The notes under the pieces: model-generated | Told to the model about the DNA's origin: nothing | The model's input: only the letters and a program-made list of their open reading frames with translations | Database searches by the model: none | Assembly (NCBI GenBank): GCA_013815505.1 | Contig: JACDGA010000058.1 | Location: 1-8,870, forward strand | Direction of reading: 5' to 3' | Origin: Acidimicrobiia bacterium | Lineage (GTDB): Bacteria; Actinomycetota; Acidimicrobiia; Acidimicrobiales; Ilumatobacteraceae | DNA length: 8,870 nucleotides | Made by a program: the position numbers and the translations under genes | Part shown: positions 5,214-8,870 of the stretch, piece by piece | Numbering within the stretch: position 1 is the first letter of the stretch | How the letters are laid out: every line of letters begins with the position of its first letter

Positions 5214-6803
5214 ATGCCGGGCGGCGCCGACGCCATCGACCGCCCGGCAAACAGTGCAACGTCCCTGCTCGAGACCGTCGGGGTGGACAAGTCCTTCGGT
5301 GGCGTCCGTGCCGTCCGCGACGTCGACTTCTCGCTCGCCGCCGGTGAGATCCGCGCCTTGGTCGGCGAGAACGGCGCAGGCAAGTCGACGCTGGTCAAGG
5401 TGTTGACCGGCGTGTACCCGCCCGATGCCGGTGAGATCTACTTCGAGGGCGAACCCGTCACGTTCTGCCGCCCCCTCGACGCCCAGCATGTCGGGATCTC
5501 CACCGTCTACCAGGAGGTCAACCTGGTCCCGCTGCTGTCGGTGGCCCGCAACATCTTCCTCGGGCGCGAGCCTCGCGGGCGCCTCGGCCTCGTGGACGTC
5601 GACGAGATGAACGACCGGGCACGCGCCATCACCGCACGATTCGCCATCGACCTCGATGTCACCGAGGAACTCGGACGGCTGGGCCTTGGCGCCCAGCAGA
5701 TGGTCGCGCTCGCCCGCGCGGTCTCCGTTGAGAGTCGCGTCGTCATCATGGACGAACCGACCTCGTCGCTCGAGGCCAGGGAGGTGGCGACCCTGTTCAA
5801 GGTTGCCCGCAACCTGCGCGACGAAGGGGTCGGGCTGGTCTTCGTGTCGCACCGGCTCGACGAGCTCTGGCAGCTCTGCGACTCGGTCACCATCCTTCGC
5901 GACGGGCGCAACGTGCACAGCGGTGCGATGGCCGACCTCGACCGGCTGACGCTGGTGTCAATGATGCTCGGGCGCGACGTCGACGAGGTCGTCGAGCACG
6001 GCGCCACCGAATTCGGCGACTCACACCTCCAAGGGCGAGAGCCGGTGCTGTCGGTCTCGGACGTCGAGGTCCGCAACCGCCTGCACGGGGTGAGCTTCGA
6101 CGTGCGACCGGGCGAGGTCGTCGGGCTCGCCGGACTGCTCGGCTCGGGACGCAGCGAAACGGTCAAGGCCGTGTACGGCGCGCTGCACAGCCAGTCGGGC
6201 AGCGTCGAGGTCGCCGGCCGGCGGATCAAGCCCAACTCGGTGCGGGGCGCCCTGCGGGCGAGTGTGGCGATGCTCTCAGAGGACCGCAAGGCGGAGGGCA
6301 TCATCTCCGACCTGTCGGTGCGCGACAACATCGCACTCGCCGTGCTGAGCCGCTGCTCGCGGGCCGGTTTCGTCTCCGAATCGGCGATCGACCGGCTGGT
6401 GGAGACGTTCGTCAGGCGATTGCAGATCAAGGTGTCCAGCCCTCGCCAGAAGGTGCGCGAGCTGTCTGGCGGCAACCAGCAGAAGGTGTTGCTGGCGAGA
6501 TGGCTGTGCACAGAGCCAACGGTGCTGCTGCTCGACGAGCCAACGCGCGGTATCGACGTGGGCGCCAAGAGCGAGGTCCAGGCGCTGATCGACGAGCTGG
6601 CCGAGCAGGGACTCGGCGTGGTGTTGATCTCCAGCGAGATGGAGGAACTGGTGGAGGGCGCCGACCGGATCGTCGTGCTGCGAGACGGCCATGTCGAGGG
6701 CGAGCTCGACGGTGCAACGTTGAGCAGTTCCGAGCTGCTGGCGGCACTCGCCGGCGACATCGACACAGCCGACGCCCTGGCGCAGGAACACGCCGATGGC
6801 TGA
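5214..6803 (+). CDS. ytfR: Tandem ABC sugar importer ATPase (YtfR/MglA type)
   Basis: The cytoplasmic ATP-hydrolysing subunit (529 residues) carries two fused nucleotide-binding domains, as in CUT2 sugar importers. Domain 1 has Walker A GENGAGKST (51-59), Q-loop region VYQEV, a degenerate signature LGLGAQQ (156-162), Walker B IMDEPT with D180 and E181, and switch H213 in VSHRLDE. Domain 2 has a degenerate P-loop GLLGSGRSE (307-315, no Walker lysine), an intact signature LSGGNQQ (417-423), Walker B LLLDEPTRG with D441 and E442, and SSEME (473-477) in place of the switch histidine. This asymmetry is normal for RbsA, MglA and YtfR, and implies one main hydrolytic site. The ATG at 5214 follows the lipoprotein stop without a gap, with AAGG eight bases upstream inside that gene. 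The 3' end overlaps the first permease gene by 8 bp. Confidence 0.93.
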   Translation: MPGGADAIDRPANSATSLLETVGVDKSFGGVRAVRDVDFSLAAGEIRALVGENGAGKSTLVKVLTGVYPPDAGEIYFEGEPVTFCRPLDAQHVGISTVYQEVNLVPLLSVARNIFLGREPRGRLGLVDVDEMNDRARAITARFAIDLDVTEELGRLGLGAQQMVALARAVSVESRVVIMDEPTSSLEAREVATLFKVARNLRDEGVGLVFVSHRLDELWQLCDSVTILRDGRNVHSGAMADLDRLTLVSMMLGRDVDEVVEHGATEFGDSHLQGREPVLSVSDVEVRNRLHGVSFDVRPGEVVGLAGLLGSGRSETVKAVYGALHSQSGSVEVAGRRIKPNSVRGALRASVAMLSEDRKAEGIISDLSVRDNIALAVLSRCSRAGFVSESAIDRLVETFVRRLQIKVSSPRQKVRELSGGNQQKVLLARWLCTEPTVLLLDEPTRGIDVGAKSEVQALIDELAEQGLGVVLISSEMEELVEGADRIVVLRDGHVEGELDGATLSSSELLAALAGDIDTADALAQEHADG

Positions 6804-7827
6804 CGCCGGTCCGGCGCGAGTCCCGACGCTGGAGGCGATCGACGAGAAGTTCGGGCCACCGGAACAAACCGATCAGCCGAGCGGATACTTCCGCAGAATG
6901 GTCGACGCCGATTGGCTGCGACGCAACGGCGTCTACGCGACGCTGGCGCTGTTGATCGGCGTGAATGTGGTGATCACCGACAACTTCGTCAGCTCCAACA
7001 CGCTGCGGCTGCAGCTGGTGCAGGTGGCGCCGGTACTGATCGTCGCCCTCGGCATGGCGCTCGTGATCGGTACCGAGGGAATCGACCTGTCAGTCGGAGC
7101 GACCATCGCCCTGGCGGCTGCGATCATCCCGCTGTACATCGGGTACGGCGCGCCTGGCGCGATCGGTCTCGCCCTCTTCGCCGGCGTCGTGACGGGCAGT
7201 TTCGCCGGGCTGCTGGTCGCCGGCGTCGGCGTGCAACCGATCGTCGCCACGCTCGGCATCATGGTCGCTGGTCGCGGGGTGGCCAACCTGCTCGGTGGCG
7301 AGATCAAGAGCATCCGAGACCCTGCGATCGTTTCGCTCGGCACGGACTCGGTGGCCGGTGTGCCGTACGTCGTCGTGATCGCCGGCGCAGTCTCGCTGGT
7401 GGTGTGGGGCGTCGTGCGTCACAGCACCTACGGACGCCAACTCGTCGCCATCGGCGGCAACAAGCGGGCCGCCGAGCTCGCAGGGCTCCCGGTGAAGCGG
7501 GTGCTTGCCACCACGTACGTGGTCAGCGGCGTGCTCGCTGCCCTCGCCGGGGTGCTGCTGGCGGCACGGTCCAGGGCGAGCGACCCCACCAAGATCGGCC
7601 TGCTGATGGAGCTCGCCGCGATCACCGCTGTCGTCGTCGGCGGTACGCCGCTGTCGGGCGGTCAGGTGCGGATCGTCGGCACCATCGCCGGAGCGCTTCT
7701 GATCCAGATCATCGGCGCCACGCTGATCGCCCACGACATCCCCGACTCCACGGCGCAGATGGTGCAGGCCGTGATCGTCGTGGCCGCCGTGTACGTCCAG
7801 CTCGGTGTCCGCAGGGCGAACCGATGA
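6796..7827 (+). CDS. ytfT: ABC sugar importer permease 1 (YtfT-like)
   Basis: This inner-membrane subunit of the importer belongs to the BPD_transp_2 (RbsC-like) family and forms the translocation path with the second permease. It has 343 residues with a ~45-residue hydrophilic N-terminal cytoplasmic segment, then a series of hydrophobic helices starting near residue 46. The family motif GTEGIDLSVG lies at 92-101, and the cytoplasmic coupling segment YGRQLVAIGGNKRAAELAGL begins at 212. The ATG lies 8 bp inside the ATPase gene, preceded eight bases earlier by AGGA. Its stop overlaps the next start as ATGA. By position it matches YtfT of E. coli. I cannot exclude that the assignment to YtfT versus YjfF should be swapped, since the two permeases are paralogous. 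Confidence 0.9.
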   Translation: MADAGPARVPTLEAIDEKFGPPEQTDQPSGYFRRMVDADWLRRNGVYATLALLIGVNVVITDNFVSSNTLRLQLVQVAPVLIVALGMALVIGTEGIDLSVGATIALAAAIIPLYIGYGAPGAIGLALFAGVVTGSFAGLLVAGVGVQPIVATLGIMVAGRGVANLLGGEIKSIRDPAIVSLGTDSVAGVPYVVVIAGAVSLVVWGVVRHSTYGRQLVAIGGNKRAAELAGLPVKRVLATTYVVSGVLAALAGVLLAARSRASDPTKIGLLMELAAITAVVVGGTPLSGGQVRIVGTIAGALLIQIIGATLIAHDIPDSTAQMVQAVIVVAAVYVQLGVRRANR

Positions 7828-8828
7828 CCGCCGTGGAGCTCTCCGAGCCGACGCACCCCGCGGTGTCACGCCCGACAACTGGAGCCAGGGCGGCGAGGGT
7901 GTTGCAGCGGCAGGGCGCCCTGGTGATCCTCGTCATCGTGGTGGTGTCGGCGAAGTTCGGATTCGATCGCTTCGCCACCACGAGAAACGTGACCAGCATC
8001 GCCGAGCAGGCGTCGTTCCTCGGGTTCGTCGCGCTGGGGATGACCTTCGTCATCCTCTCGGGGGGAATCGACCTGTCGGTCGGATCGGTGTTCGCACTCG
8101 GTGGCGTCCTCGCTGCGTGGGGCTCCCAACACGGCACATGGCTGGCAGTGCTGCTGCCGATCGTCGTCTGCTCGGTGATCGGCCTGGCTCAGGGGCTGAT
8201 CATCGCCAGGGGTGGGCTGCCACCGTTCATCGTCACGCTCGCCGGGTTACTGTTCGCCCGAGGGATGGTGTTGGCGATCACCGACGAGGGGTCCACGACG
8301 TACAAGGTGCCGACGGGATCCGCCTTCCGGGAGTTCGCCCAGGGCGAGTTGCTCGGCGTCGGGTACGCGGTGTGGATCGTGGTGGCCCTGTTCGCCGTCG
8401 GTGGCGTGGTGCTGCATCGGACGTCGTACGGCTCGACGGTGCTGGCGATCGGCGGTCAGGAGGACGCCGCGGCGCTGATGGGCCTGCCCGTGGTGCGCAC
8501 CAAGGTCGTCACCTACGCGATGTCCGGCCTGCTGGCGGGTGTGGGCGGCATGATGATCGCCTCGTACACGTCGTCGGGTGTCACGATCCTGGGGGTCGGC
8601 ACCGAGCTCGAGGTGATCGCCGCCGTCGTGCTGGGCGGCACACTGCTGACAGGGGGATCCGGCACGGTGCTCGGCACCGTCGTCGGGGTGCTGCTGCTGC
8701 AGGTGATCAAGAACGTGATCAACCAGGTCGGCTCGCTGGACTCGAGCTGGCAGGCCGTGGTCAGTGGGTCGATCCTGCTCGCCGTCGTGACCGTGCAGCG
8801 ATACCTGGCGCGCATCGAGCGCCAGTGA
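7824..8828 (+). CDS. yjfF: ABC sugar importer permease 2 (YjfF-like)
   Basis: This is the second BPD_transp_2-type membrane subunit, presumably pairing with permease 1 to give a heterodimeric channel. The 334 residues have a short polar N-terminus (~30 residues), a first helix at ~31-44, the family motif SGGIDLSVGS at 79-88, and the coupling segment YGSTVLAIGG from 202, followed by AALMGLPVVRTK. I placed the start at the ATG of the ATGA overlap, with CAGGG (7811-7815) eight bases upstream. The same frame is open back to 6912 and could be read as a 638-residue protein, but the first 304 codons there are an arginine-rich out-of-frame reading of permease 1. It is the last gene of the transporter operon; no terminator hairpin is visible before the right edge. 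Confidence 0.9.
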   Translation: MTAVELSEPTHPAVSRPTTGARAARVLQRQGALVILVIVVVSAKFGFDRFATTRNVTSIAEQASFLGFVALGMTFVILSGGIDLSVGSVFALGGVLAAWGSQHGTWLAVLLPIVVCSVIGLAQGLIIARGGLPPFIVTLAGLLFARGMVLAITDEGSTTYKVPTGSAFREFAQGELLGVGYAVWIVVALFAVGGVVLHRTSYGSTVLAIGGQEDAAALMGLPVVRTKVVTYAMSGLLAGVGGMMIASYTSSGVTILGVGTELEVIAAVVLGGTLLTGGSGTVLGTVVGVLLLQVIKNVINQVGSLDSSWQAVVSGSILLAVVTVQRYLARIERQ

Positions 8829-8838
8829 CGGGCTGACG

Positions 8839-8870
8839 TCAGGCTTGCGCCTCCTCGGGCTCGTCGAGGG
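8839..8870 (-). CDS. Possible C-terminus of a convergent gene, cut by window edge
   Basis: On the minus strand a TGA at 8841-8839 is preceded by nine codons reading LDEPEEAQA, an acidic tail of the kind common at the C-termini of GC-rich actinobacterial proteins. It would converge on the transporter operon with 10 bp between stop codons. Too little is present to identify a product, and the reading may be chance. Confidence 0.3.
   Translation of the reverse strand, partial: LDEPEEAQA

Noticed and set aside
6132..6158. Loss of the Walker A lysine in the second ATPase domain as evidence of a broken gene
   Set aside because: RbsA/MglA/YtfR-type tandem ATPases normally have a degenerate second P-loop. 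The signature and Walker B of this domain are intact.
4548..6859. Minus-strand open frames of 456 and 450 codons under the binding protein and ATPase genes
   Set aside because: Their length reflects high GC in third positions of the real plus-strand genes. The compositions are skewed and no family motifs are present.
8833..8842. Palindrome CTGACGTCAG between the last permease and the right edge, as a terminator
   Set aside because: It is a perfect 10-bp palindrome with no loop and no following T-run, so it would not make a normal terminator hairpin. It may be chance or a binding site.
1..8870. Mobile elements, CRISPR arrays, tRNA or rRNA genes, riboswitch
   Set aside because: No transposase or integrase, no regularly spaced repeats, no tRNA-like cloverleaf and no recognisable riboswitch core were seen on either strand.

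Overview
The window is a compact, GC-rich sugar-utilisation locus. Its GC content, GTG and ATG starts with strong GGAGG-type ribosome sites, overlapping genes and an acidic lipoprotein linker point to an actinobacterium. The lineage within Actinomycetota cannot be settled from this sequence; an acidimicrobial-type genome is only a guess.

Left half, minus strand, read right to left: a DeoR-family regulator (3781 to 2999), galactose-1-phosphate uridylyltransferase galT (2879 to 1803), galactokinase galK (1821 to 694) and aldose 1-epimerase galM (697 to beyond the left edge). galT/galK overlap by 19 bp and galK/galM by 4 bp (ATGA), so galTKM is very probably one translationally coupled operon. 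A 119-bp gap between deoR and galT holds a promoter-like sequence, so galTKM can probably be transcribed apart from deoR.

Right half, plus strand, divergent from deoR: a sugar-binding lipoprotein (4110-5213), a tandem ABC ATPase (5214-6803) and two BPD_transp_2-type permeases (6796-7827 and 7824-8828). The gene order and the binding protein's sequence match the Escherichia coli ytfQ-ytfR-ytfT-yjfF galactofuranose importer better than the ribose or methylgalactoside systems. The close family also includes importers for fructose and pentoses, so the substrate is inferred from the galTKM context.

Together the genes describe import of galactose or galactofuranose, anomer interconversion (GalM), phosphorylation (GalK) and uridylyl transfer (GalT). 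The regulator probably controls both arms. No galE, glycosidase or mutase lies in the window. The 328-bp divergent region (3782-4109) and the deoR-galT gap share promoter-embedded sequence motifs that are candidate operators. I see no phage, transposon, CRISPR, tRNA or rRNA. The locus is ordinary in gene content. The most interesting parts are the pairing of a YtfQ-type importer with the Leloir genes and the shared candidate operators. A few codons of a possible convergent gene lie at the right edge.
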